23,373 nt of DNA, from the NCBI GenBank assembly GCA_022425465.1, contig JAKMFK010000141.1, positions 1 to 23,373 of the forward strand, given 5' to 3'. Source of the DNA: Bacteroidia bacterium (GTDB lineage Bacteria > Bacteroidota > Bacteroidia > NS11-12g > UBA9320). Shown one piece after another: positions 1 through 7,175 of the stretch. The position numbers were made by a program, and so were the translations under genes. Below the pieces are notes generated by a model, which saw only the letters and a program-made list of their open reading frames with translations, ran no database searches and was not told where the DNA came from. Positions within the stretch are counted from its first letter, which is position 1; the number at the start of each line of letters is the position of its first letter.

Positions 1-853
1 GGACAAGTGGGCCGCTTTCGATGTATTCGAAACCGAGTTCTAGCCCTATTTTTTTATACTTTTCAAATGTGTCTGGGTGAACATATTCAGCAACTTTTAG
101 ATGCCTACTTGTAGGTTGCATGTATTGACCAAGTGTAACAATAGAAACATTAACTTTCTTGAGATCCTGAAGTGTTTCAATTACTTCTTCTTCTGTTTCT
201 CCCATGCCACACATTATACCACTTTTAGTTTTCATCCCTGCTTTTTCGAGATATTCTAATACAAATAAAGATCTTTCATACTTTGCTTGAACTCTTACTT
301 CTTTTGTTAGTCTTCTGACGGTTTCTATATTGTGAGACACAATTTCAGGTGCAACATTAACAATAGTTTCTAATTGATCTATTTTACCTTGAAAATCAGG
401 AATTAAAGTTTCTAGCGTTGTTTCGGGGTTAAACTCTCGAATAGTTTGCACTGTTTTTGCCCAGTGTTTACTACCTCCGTCTGGTAAATCGTCACGATCA
501 ACACTTGTAATTACTGCATGTTTGATGCCCATTATATTGATTGACTGAGCCACTTTAAATGGTTCTAGGTTATCTAAAACATCTCCTTTACCAGTAGCAA
601 CATTACAGAATTGACAACTTCTGGTACATGTATTACCCAAAATCATGAAAGTAGCCGTACCAACACCCCAGCATTCTCCAATATTTGGACATTTCCCACT
701 TTCACATATGGTGTGTAGCTTGTTATCTTTTACTAGCTTTAACATTTCTGCATATTTCCCATCACCTGGAATTTGAGTTTTTAACCAGTCTGGTTTAATA
801 CGTTTATTTTGCTTAATTTTTACTAGCGGCTTATTTTCTATTTTGTTTGCCAT
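1..853 (-). CDS. lipA: Lipoyl synthase LipA (C-terminus cut by window edge)
   Basis: Radical-SAM enzyme that inserts two sulfur atoms into octanoyl groups carried by lipoyl-domain proteins such as the pyruvate dehydrogenase E2 subunit, in the cytoplasm. The reading frame is open from the ATG at 853 to the window edge (284 codons). The auxiliary [4Fe-4S] cluster cysteines are C50, C55 and C61 in the family pattern CESGKCPNIGEC. The radical-SAM triad CTRSCQFC supplies C76, C80 and C83. The family segments SVDRDDLPDGG and GLGFEYIESGPLV-like end are also present. The family normally runs about 10 residues further (the RSSYHA region with the auxiliary-cluster serine), so only the last few codons are missing. 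It is divergent from porZ, with 111 bp between the starts. A TAAATTTG box lies 8 bases before the ATG. Identification is secure from the two cysteine motifs. Confidence 0.96.
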   Translation of the reverse strand, partial: MANKIENKPLVKIKQNKRIKPDWLKTQIPGDGKYAEMLKLVKDNKLHTICESGKCPNIGECWGVGTATFMILGNTCTRSCQFCNVATGKGDVLDNLEPFKVAQSINIMGIKHAVITSVDRDDLPDGGSKHWAKTVQTIREFNPETTLETLIPDFQGKIDQLETIVNVAPEIVSHNIETVRRLTKEVRVQAKYERSLFVLEYLEKAGMKTKSGIMCGMGETEEEVIETLQDLKKVNVSIVTLGQYMQPTSRHLKVAEYVHPDTFEKYKKIGLELGFEYIESGPLV

Positions 854-861
854 TCTGGATA

Positions 862-869
862 CAAATTTA
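862..869 (-). promoter_or_regulatory. Candidate -7 box of lipA promoter
   Basis: On the minus strand this reads TAAATTTG, a perfect match to the Bacteroidota -7 element TAnnTTTG. Only 8 bases separate it from the lipA ATG at 853, so a transcript starting here would be leaderless or have a leader of a few bases. I do not see a TTG -33 element at the usual 19-21 bp spacing, which lowers confidence. Confidence 0.38.
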
Positions 870-941
870 GTCTAGATTATTAGTTTTTAAGTGATTATGT
901 TTTTATTAACCCTTTGGTAATAAAACATTGTTTTCATTCGT

Positions 942-949
942 TAGTTTTG
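942..949 (+). promoter_or_regulatory. Candidate -7 box of porZ-recO group
   Basis: The box reads TAGTTTTG, matching TAnnTTTG, 15 bases before the porZ start. The nearest TTTG upstream (913-916) gives a 25-bp spacer, longer than the usual 19-21 bp, so the -33 element is uncertain. It would drive porZ, recO, the DUF4294 gene and probably bshB1. Confidence 0.35.
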
Positions 950-964
950 TTGATAAATTAAAGT

Positions 965-3211
965 ATGCAAAGACTGATTTTTATTATTCTTTTGCTTGGA
1001 ACTTTATTTGGTTTCAGTCAGAACAATACACCAACATATACTTGGCGTATGCACTTGCCTTACAATAGTGTTCGACAAATTATTGAAGCCGATCAGAAGT
1101 TATTTGTACTTTCTGATATTGGTATTTATGAGTTTGGTCTAAAAAGTGGTGAGGCTGAGTTTTTGACGAAGGTTAATGGCTTCTCTGAATCCAATGTTGT
1201 TGCTATGGGATATTCAAATGAATACAATACGTTGGTTATTGCATATAAAAGCGGCGATATAGACTTATTAAAAGGAAATACTATTATCAATTTACCGGGG
1301 ATTAAACGGTCTAATATCTTTGGTTCAAAGGATATTTACGAAATACAAATTCACAATGAATACGCTTATTTATCAACTGCTTTTGGAATTGTAGTTGTCG
1401 ATATTAAAGCTGAAGAGATTATTGATGACTATCAAAATTTAGGTCTTGGTGGAGTTCCAATAGCAGTTAACTCGTTAGCTATTTTCAATGATGATATATA
1501 TATCGGAACAACCGAAGGAATAAAATATGCTCCTGCATTTGATAATAATGTGAATCTGAAAAATTTTTCGAGTTGGGAAACAGTTAATCAGTATGATTCA
1601 GCAGTAAATATTACAACATTTAATAATAAACTGTATTTTGTATCAGACAGTGTTTTATTTTCAAATGATGGTAACAACTATGTTCCTGTTGAATTGGGAG
1701 TTAAAAAAGGTTATAAAAGTTTAACAGTTTGTCATGGAAAATTAGTTGTATGTAGGTTTGAAGGAATTGCCGTTATTAATGAGTTAGGCGATATGGAGGA
1801 ATATGGAGAAGTTGCAATGAGTTCTGCCATTCTTGATTTTCAAAACAACCTTTGGTTTGGAGGATTTTACAGAGGGCTGATGAAAAAAGACGAATCAGGA
1901 CAAATAAGTTTTTTCACTCCTCAAGGACCCTTTGCCTCTACTACTTATGATATGGAGGGTCAAGGGAATAGTCTATGGGTAACCTCTGGGGGATTTACTC
2001 CTGCTTTTGCTCCAACATACAATAGTTATGGCTATTATCGATATGAGGATGGAAATTGGTACAATAGAAATACATCAGATCCATACGCTGGTGGGATGAC
2101 TGACTTTACTGCTTTGTATGTTCCAAAAGATAGAAATGAAACGTGGCTAGGTAGTTTTGGAAGTGGTTTGTTGAGGTTAGAAAATTACATGCCTACTCAA
2201 CGATACACCAATTCTAATAGTACATTAAAAAATTCTGTGGGAACTAATGAAGTAGCTTTGGGAATGGCCTATGATAGTAAAAATAATTTATGGGTATCCA
2301 ATTTTGAAACAGATAGACCGCTTGCTGTTATGAGAGCTAATGGGAGTTGGAATGATTTTAATGTTGGAACAAAGCGATTGGGTGAGATGATTGTTGATGA
2401 AAGTGATCAAATTTGGATGTTAGTTCCAAGGACCTCGGGCAATGGAATTTTAGTAGCTAAAGAGCTTCAAAATGGATCTTTAAGAACACGATTTTTAGGA
2501 ACTTCTCAAAATGGAGGTGGTCTACCTAGCAACAATGTAAAAGCAATTGTTCAGGATAAGGATGGTGAAATTTGGGTGGGTACGGAATCTGGAATCGCAG
2601 TTTTTTACAACCCTGGTCTAGTATTTGATGGAGGTGTCAACGCAGATGCTCAACAGATTATCATTGATGATGGTAAAGATATTGGTTATTTATTGGGAAG
2701 TGAGGTAGTAAATGATATTAAAATTGATGGTGGGAACCGTAAATGGGTAGCTACTAACAACGGAGCATGGTTAATCAAGAAAGATGGCTCTGAAGTTGTC
2801 CTCCATCTTACAGAAGATAATAGTCCTTTACCCAGCAATACAATCAATTGTGTAGGTATAATCCCAAATACGGGTGAGGTGTTTTTTGGAACGACAAATG
2901 GAATAGCATCATTTAGAAGCGATGCCACTGAAGCAACAGATTTTCACGACAATACTCTTATTTTTCCAAACCCAGTACATCCAGATTATGAGGGGCCAAT
3001 TACCATCACTGGATTGCCAGAGGATGCAACAGTAAAGATTGCAGACGTAGCGGGAAGAGTTGTTTATGAACTTGTTGCTGTAGGCGGAACCGCTGTATGG
3101 AATGGATTAAATTTTGATGGACAAAAGCCTCAAACTGGTGTATACCTTATATTTTCTACAAATAAAGAGGATGAAGATTCATTGGTTTCTAAACTATTAA
3201 TTGTCCGTTAA
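965..3211 (+). CDS. porZ: PorZ-like type IX secretion protein (beta-propeller, exported)
   Basis: Predicted secreted or surface protein of 748 residues, close to the size of Porphyromonas gingivalis PorZ. In that organism PorZ works with the sortase PorU at the cell surface to attach type IX secretion cargo to anionic LPS. Visible here are an N-terminal signal peptide (a short basic start, hydrophobic residues 4-17, likely cleavage near FGFSQ), then repeated beta-propeller blades of the two-component-regulator propeller type. Clear examples are GEIWVGTESG near residue 533 and KWVATNNG near residue 591. From about residue 660 there is a type IX sorting-type C-terminal domain opening with FPNPV and ending GVYLIF...SKLLIVR. 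There is no kinase or DNA-binding domain, so it is not a hybrid two-component sensor. The stop overlaps the recO start (TAATG). The propeller and tail architecture is seen directly. The PorZ name rests on size, architecture and the recO neighbour, and another T9SS-exported propeller protein is possible. Confidence 0.8.
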   Translation: MQRLIFIILLLGTLFGFSQNNTPTYTWRMHLPYNSVRQIIEADQKLFVLSDIGIYEFGLKSGEAEFLTKVNGFSESNVVAMGYSNEYNTLVIAYKSGDIDLLKGNTIINLPGIKRSNIFGSKDIYEIQIHNEYAYLSTAFGIVVVDIKAEEIIDDYQNLGLGGVPIAVNSLAIFNDDIYIGTTEGIKYAPAFDNNVNLKNFSSWETVNQYDSAVNITTFNNKLYFVSDSVLFSNDGNNYVPVELGVKKGYKSLTVCHGKLVVCRFEGIAVINELGDMEEYGEVAMSSAILDFQNNLWFGGFYRGLMKKDESGQISFFTPQGPFASTTYDMEGQGNSLWVTSGGFTPAFAPTYNSYGYYRYEDGNWYNRNTSDPYAGGMTDFTALYVPKDRNETWLGSFGSGLLRLENYMPTQRYTNSNSTLKNSVGTNEVALGMAYDSKNNLWVSNFETDRPLAVMRANGSWNDFNVGTKRLGEMIVDESDQIWMLVPRTSGNGILVAKELQNGSLRTRFLGTSQNGGGLPSNNVKAIVQDKDGEIWVGTESGIAVFYNPGLVFDGGVNADAQQIIIDDGKDIGYLLGSEVVNDIKIDGGNRKWVATNNGAWLIKKDGSEVVLHLTEDNSPLPSNTINCVGIIPNTGEVFFGTTNGIASFRSDATEATDFHDNTLIFPNPVHPDYEGPITITGLPEDATVKIADVAGRVVYELVAVGGTAVWNGLNFDGQKPQTGVYLIFSTNKEDEDSLVSKLLIVR

Positions 3212-3918
3212 TGTATTCCAAAACAAGAGCTATTATACTCAAGAATACAAATTATAGTGAAAGTAGTATAATTAGTAAAATATATACACGAGAATTTGGG
3301 ATACAGTCATATATACTGAGAGGTGTCAGAAAGGGAAAGTCGAAAATAAGAGCCTCCATGATTCAACCGTTATCGTTGGTTGAACTTGATGTCTATCAAA
3401 AACCTAATACATCAATTAATAATATTAAAGATTTACGCAATTCTCCAGTGCTTTTTGAAATTCAAGATGATATCATAAAAAAAACCGTTTCAATGTTTAT
3501 GACTGAGATTATCAATTGCTGCCTAACGGAGGAGGTTAGCGATAAAGAATTATTTGATTTTCTAGAAAATCAAATAATAGATCTTGATCAAAAAAAAATG
3601 CCTGTTTTATTTCCCAGTCTTTTTTTGTTGAATTTAAGTAAATATTTAGGTATATATCCACAAGGAAAGTTCAGTGATGGCACACCATTTTTTAGCTATG
3701 AAGATGGAATTTTTGTGCATGAATCAACCATTCATACTGCATCTGAAAAATCATCAAAAATGATATCTCAAATGATTCATGAGGAAGGTATGAATCTTAA
3801 ATTAGATGCGTTAGCTCGGAAAAATGCACTTGAGTCAATTGTCAGGTATTATCAATTTCATGTAATTAGAAATAAAAAAGTAAAATCAATCGATATATTA
3901 TCGGAGATTTTGAACTAA
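3211..3918 (+). CDS. recO: DNA repair protein RecO
   Basis: Recombination mediator that, with RecR, helps load RecA onto SSB-coated single-stranded DNA in RecF-pathway gap repair. It is 235 residues, the usual RecO length. The N-terminal OB-fold is recognisable in the first 80 residues: KTRAIILKNTNYSESS, then FGIQSYILRGVRKGKSK, then an L-V-E-L-D-V-Y strand. An all-helical C-terminal domain follows. The four-cysteine zinc finger found in some RecO proteins is absent; the only cysteines I see are an adjacent pair in INCCLTEE. The ATG shares its A with the porZ stop codon, so translation is probably coupled to porZ. Protein identity is well supported by the N-terminal domain and length. The functional link to porZ is only positional. 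Confidence 0.9.
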   Translation: MYSKTRAIILKNTNYSESSIISKIYTREFGIQSYILRGVRKGKSKIRASMIQPLSLVELDVYQKPNTSINNIKDLRNSPVLFEIQDDIIKKTVSMFMTEIINCCLTEEVSDKELFDFLENQIIDLDQKKMPVLFPSLFLLNLSKYLGIYPQGKFSDGTPFFSYEDGIFVHESTIHTASEKSSKMISQMIHEEGMNLKLDALARKNALESIVRYYQFHVIRNKKVKSIDILSEILN

Positions 3919-3935
3919 CACAAGGGTTTACTAAA

Positions 3936-4526
3936 ATGAAAATTAAATGGAATAATAATAGCTGGTATTTTGTGCTTATAATGCTTATTCCTCAAATTTC
4001 TTTTTCGCAAAATTTTGAAGAAAATGATACGTCTATGATATTACGTAAAGTTATAATGGACGGAGACACATTTTATCTATACTCATTTAATCAATTCACA
4101 CTTAAAGAATTTAATTCCAAGAAAGATAGGGATGCGTATATCAGACTTGTGAGAAATGTTAAAAAAGTAATGCCCTATGCCAAGCTGGCGGCATTTAGGT
4201 TACAAATGATGGATGATAACCTGAATCAATTGCCAACTAAGAGAGCAAAAAAGAAATACATTAAAGCAACGGAGGATGCTATAAAAGAAGAATTTATAGG
4301 ACAACTTAAAATGTTAACGATTTCTCAAGGGAAATTGTTAATCAAATTAATTCATCGAGAAACAGGTAATACTACCTATGAAATTCTCAAGCAATATAGA
4401 GGTAGTGCAAGCACGTTGTTTTATGGAATATGGGCTAAGATGTATAATGCTAACATTAATACGAAATATGATCCTATAAAAGATTATCAAATAGAGTATA
4501 TTATTAAAAATGCTAAACTTGAATAA
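3936..4526 (+). CDS. DUF4294-family exported protein, function unknown
   Basis: A 196-residue protein resembling the Bacteroidota-specific DUF4294 family. A signal peptide is visible: a basic, polar start, a hydrophobic stretch at about residues 11-22 (YFVLIMLIPQIS), and likely cleavage near SFSQ, so it probably acts in the periplasm or envelope. The mature part opens with a strand-rich segment containing the DGDTFYLYSF block, followed by the signature RLVRNVKKVMPYAKLA. After it come long charged helices rich in lysine and a tail with YRGSASTLFYGIWAKMYN. I see no catalytic motif, cysteine pairs or lipoprotein lipobox. It lies 17 bases after recO and 21 bases before bshB1 on the same strand, so it is likely in one transcript with them. 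The family name is from recognised sequence pattern; its role is not known to me. Confidence 0.82.
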   Translation: MKIKWNNNSWYFVLIMLIPQISFSQNFEENDTSMILRKVIMDGDTFYLYSFNQFTLKEFNSKKDRDAYIRLVRNVKKVMPYAKLAAFRLQMMDDNLNQLPTKRAKKKYIKATEDAIKEEFIGQLKMLTISQGKLLIKLIHRETGNTTYEILKQYRGSASTLFYGIWAKMYNANINTKYDPIKDYQIEYIIKNAKLE

Positions 4527-4528
4527 GG

Positions 4529-4536
4529 TATTTTTG
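4529..4536 (+). promoter_or_regulatory. Possible -7 box before bshB1
   Basis: The box reads TATTTTTG, matching TAnnTTTG, 11 bases before the bshB1 ATG in the gap after the DUF4294 gene. No TTG -33 element is found at the normal spacing and the surrounding DNA is very AT-rich, so this may be chance. If real it would let bshB1 be transcribed apart from porZ-recO. Confidence 0.25.
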
Positions 4537-4547
4537 TTCAATAGAAA

Positions 4548-5258
4548 ATGAAATTAGATGTATTAGCATTTGGTGCACATCCAGATGATGTGGAATTATC
4601 TTGTTCAGGAACTTTACTGAAGTTAAAAGAGGAAGGTAGTAAGGTTGGAGTAGTTGATTTGACCATGGGTGAGTTAGGAACAAGAGGAACAGTAGATACT
4701 CGTAGAAAAGAATCGGATTCTTCAAGTAAAATTCTAAATATTGACGTACGAGAAAACCTAGACTTAGGAGATGGTTGGTTTGAGAATAATCAGGAAAATA
4801 AGTTGAAAGTAATCCAAGCTATTCGAAAATATCAACCGACAATCATATTTGCCAATGCTATCGATGATAGACACCCAGACCATCCAAGAGCCGCAAAGCT
4901 ATTAGATGAGGCATTTTTCTTATCAGGTTTAAAAAAAATAGAAACCCAAGATAATGGGATTACTCAGGATATTTGGAGACCAAAACACCTTTTTCATTAT
5001 GTTCAGTATAGATATGTTAAGCCTGATTTTGTAGTTGATGTAACACCTTATTATGAAAATAAGATGAAGGCAATACTCAGTTTTAAATCACAATTTTACG
5101 AACCAGGTAAAAAGTCAGATACGCTTATTAGTTCAAAAAAATTCTTAGATTTTATAAAAGGGCGATCTCATGAAATGGGAAGTTCAATTCAAGTTGAACA
5201 TGGTGAGGGGTTCACATCTGCTGTCCCCCTTCAAATTGATCTCAAAACTTTATTATAG
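4548..5258 (+). CDS. bshB1: Bacillithiol biosynthesis deacetylase BshB1
   Basis: Zinc-dependent hydrolase of the PIG-L/LmbE family that removes the acetyl group from GlcNAc-malate, giving GlcN-malate, the second step in making the thiol bacillithiol. It is 236 residues, the usual BshB1 length. The metal-site motif AHPDDVE places H11 and D14 as zinc ligands, with D13 the likely general base. The second motif DDRHPDH supplies H109 and H112. The segment DLTMGELGTRGTVDTR and the late FKSQFY and SHEMG blocks are typical of BshB1 rather than mycothiol MshB. BshA and BshC are not in the window. The 3' end overlaps the convergent FemAB-like gene by 28 bp. The start is the first ATG in frame and gives the conserved N-terminus with no extension. 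Confidence 0.93.
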   Translation: MKLDVLAFGAHPDDVELSCSGTLLKLKEEGSKVGVVDLTMGELGTRGTVDTRRKESDSSSKILNIDVRENLDLGDGWFENNQENKLKVIQAIRKYQPTIIFANAIDDRHPDHPRAAKLLDEAFFLSGLKKIETQDNGITQDIWRPKHLFHYVQYRYVKPDFVVDVTPYYENKMKAILSFKSQFYEPGKKSDTLISSKKFLDFIKGRSHEMGSSIQVEHGEGFTSAVPLQIDLKTLL

Positions 5259-6139
5259 AGAAATGCCAAAGGCCTAAAAATTGGGCGGGAATAGGCTATC
5301 TCATAAAATGGCTCATTTCTAGCACCAAAAGATAAGTAAAATGCTTTAACAGATTCAATGCTTGAACCCTCAAAATCAAGAATCATGCTTTTGTTAGCAA
5401 ATTTTGTTAAAACCGCATACAGGCCATAAGAAAGTGAGTTGAGATCTCTACCTTCTTTACTAGGGGCACCTAAAATATAGTGAATCCGCTCTTTACCTAT
5501 TGCAAATAATAAACTAGCTGTAATTTTTTGATTGTTCATTACATGTACATTAACAAAGTTAGATGAATTATCATAGGTTAAATTCTCTATAAGATTGTAG
5601 TCTTCTTTTTTTAAGTGTTTAACTTTGTGACCATGTGCTGATTTATATAATGTAATGGTTTTGGCAATATCCATGTCAAAGTTTATTGAGTGAGAATTTT
5701 TTGCTTTTTTTATGTTTTTTCTCAATGACTTGTTGAAGTTTTTTTCTAACCTGTCAGCATCTGATATTTCTAATACTAAATTATCTCTTTCCTTGGCACT
5801 TGATGTTAAGTTAAAATTTGTGTTGAATTGTATAAAGCTAAATTTAGATAGTATGAGCATTTTAATTTGTTCAAGGTCTTTGGTGCCTGGTATTTTTCCA
5901 ATCAAATTGCATTGTTGTATAAAATTGGGTTGAAGAAGTGCTTTTATTCCCCATTTTCTAGACACGGGTAATGGAATAGCTGTCTTGTAATCACCTATAA
6001 TTATGGCATCCCAAGTACAAAATTGATTTAAGTACCAGGAATAGTTAAATACCCTACCATTTTTACTAGTATTAATTAAATCATCCCATTTTACAAGATT
6101 GATTTTATCATGACTGAGGTATTCTATTTTGTTAGTCAT
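5231..6139 (-). CDS. FemAB/GNAT-like acyl- or aminoacyltransferase, function unknown
   Basis: A 302-residue protein with no signal peptide or clear membrane segment. Its layout resembles FemAB-like proteins with GNAT folds. The N-terminal half contains SWYLNQFCTWDAIIIGDY and a K-rich helix LRKNIKKAKN. The C-terminal half has ASLLFAIGKERIHYILGAPS and, at about residues 252-273, the recognisable ILDFEGSSIESVKAFYLSFGA, the strand-helix segment with which such proteins position the acyl donor. Family members transfer amino acids or acyl groups (peptidoglycan cross-bridges, capsule or lipid modification); the substrate here cannot be read. It converges on bshB1 with a 28-bp overlap of the coding ends and no terminator between, and its start is divergent from rpsL. 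The fold assignment is by pattern only; no homologue of known function is identified. Confidence 0.72.
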   Translation of the reverse strand: MTNKIEYLSHDKINLVKWDDLINTSKNGRVFNYSWYLNQFCTWDAIIIGDYKTAIPLPVSRKWGIKALLQPNFIQQCNLIGKIPGTKDLEQIKMLILSKFSFIQFNTNFNLTSSAKERDNLVLEISDADRLEKNFNKSLRKNIKKAKNSHSINFDMDIAKTITLYKSAHGHKVKHLKKEDYNLIENLTYDNSSNFVNVHVMNNQKITASLLFAIGKERIHYILGAPSKEGRDLNSLSYGLYAVLTKFANKSMILDFEGSSIESVKAFYLSFGARNEPFYEIAYSRPIFRPLAFLYNKVLRSI

Positions 6140-6257
6140 CTATTTCAACAGGTTAAATAAAGACACAATGATAAAGACATTTCATCTTAAAATTATGCAT
6201 ATTTTATTGCCACAGTTATGAGTAAATTATATTATTTGATTTTTTTAGAAATAGCCC

Positions 6258-6287
6258 TTGTAATCTTATATATAAATGCTACTTTTG
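6258..6287 (+). promoter_or_regulatory. Main promoter of the ribosomal supercluster (before rpsL)
   Basis: A TTG element at 6258-6260 and TACTTTTG at 6280-6287 are separated by 19 bp, matching the Bacteroidota housekeeping promoter (TTTG, 19-21 bp, TAnnTTTG). The start of transcription should fall near 6291-6293, giving a leader of about 26-28 bases before rpsL. The sequence just after the box (TTTGCAGACCTTT) is nearly the same as that at the infA promoter. Confidence 0.75.
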
Positions 6288-6318
6288 CAGACCTTTTTAG
6301 AAATTTGGATAGAAATAT

Positions 6319-6702
6319 ATGCCTACAATACAACAGTTAGTACGTAAAGGGAGAAAGGAACTTACCAAGAAAAGTAAGTCTAGAGCCCTGAATTCTTGCC
6401 CTCAAAGAAGAGGAGTTTGTACACGAGTGTACACGACCACTCCGAAGAAGCCTAATTCAGCAATGAGAAAGGTGGCAAGGGTAAGACTCACCAACGGAAA
6501 TGAAGTAAATGCTTACATACCAGGAGAGGGACACAATCTACAAGAACACAGTATTGTGTTAGTAAGAGGAGGAAGAGTAAAAGACTTGCCTGGAGTAAGA
6601 TATCATATTGTTCGTGGTGCATTAGATACAGCAGGAGTTGAAGGCAGAACTCAACGAAGAAGTAAATACGGAGCAAAAAGACCTAAATCAGCTAATAAAT
6701 AA
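6319..6702 (+). CDS. rpsL: 30S ribosomal protein S12
   Basis: Decoding-centre protein of the small subunit, 127 residues. The family block [18 protein letters not shown] is intact with K43 and K44, and the second decoding loop [13 protein letters not shown] has K88. These are the wild-type residues at the positions where streptomycin-resistance changes usually occur. The C-terminus [15 protein letters not shown] is typical. It is the first gene of the cluster, downstream of a clear promoter. Its stop codon overlaps the rpsG start (TAATG), so the two are probably translationally coupled. Confidence 0.98.
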   Translation: MPTIQQLVRKGRKELTKKSKSRALNSCPQRRGVCTRVYTTTPKKPNSAMRKVARVRLTNGNEVNAYIPGEGHNLQEHSIVLVRGGRVKDLPGVRYHIVRGALDTAGVEGRTQRRSKYGAKRPKSANK

Positions 6703-7172
6703 TGAGAAAGTCGAAGGCAAGAAAAAGAGAGATTGTGCCCGATCCAAGATACAACGATGTTTTGGTATCTAAGTTTATCAATAACATGATGATGCAGGGT
6801 AAAAAAGAAACAGCTCGCAAGATATTTTACGATGCAATTGATATAGTCGACGGCAAGGTAGAAGAAGATGCGGGTATTGAAACTTGGAAAAAAGCCCTAA
6901 ACAATGTTATGCCATCTGTTATGGTTAAGAGTCGTAGAGTTGGTGGTGCTACTTTTCAAATTCCAATGGAAGTAAAACCTGATTTGAAAGTTTCGTTTGG
7001 AATTAAGTGGATGATAAGTTACGCTCGAAAAAGAAACGAGAAGTCAATGGCAAATAAACTTGCAGGAGAAATCATAGCAGCATCTAAAGGTGAAGGAGCT
7101 GCAGTGAAGAAGAAAGAAGATACACATAAAATGGCAGATGCGAATAAAGCATTTTCACACTTCAGAGTATAA
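6702..7172 (+). CDS. rpsG: 30S ribosomal protein S7
   Basis: Primary 16S rRNA-binding protein that nucleates assembly of the 30S head and lines the exit-site tRNA. It is 156 residues, the usual length. Motifs seen are PDPRYND at 13-19, the K76-V91 segment KSRRVGGATFQIPMEV (beta hairpin), and the C-terminal THKMADANKAFSHFR. It starts inside the rpsL stop (TAATG) and is followed by fusA after 3 bases, the usual str-operon order. In E. coli S7 represses its own operon by binding the rpsL-rpsG spacer; with a one-base overlap here, that spacer does not exist, so any such control must differ. Confidence 0.98.
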   Translation: MRKSKARKREIVPDPRYNDVLVSKFINNMMMQGKKETARKIFYDAIDIVDGKVEEDAGIETWKKALNNVMPSVMVKSRRVGGATFQIPMEVKPDLKVSFGIKWMISYARKRNEKSMANKLAGEIIAASKGEGAAVKKKEDTHKMADANKAFSHFRV

Positions 7173-7175
7173 GTC

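Noticed and set aside
965..3211. Hybrid two-component sensor, from the propeller repeats
   Set aside because: There is no Y_Y_Y domain, membrane helix, histidine kinase or response regulator after the propellers; a sorting-type C-terminal domain follows instead.
5712..5933. Plus-strand open frame inside the FemAB-like gene
   Set aside because: It is antisense to a longer gene with recognisable motifs, has no family features and no promoter or start context of its own.
6166..6173. Minus-strand TATCATTG as -7 box of the FemAB-like gene
   Set aside because: It has one mismatch to TAnnTTTG and no TTG element at proper spacing; not better than chance in such AT-rich DNA.
6140..6318. Possible riboswitch or structured ribosomal-protein leader before rpsL
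   Set aside because: The part downstream of the promoter is only about 26-28 bases and shows no stable hairpin; the upstream part is simple AT-rich DNA.
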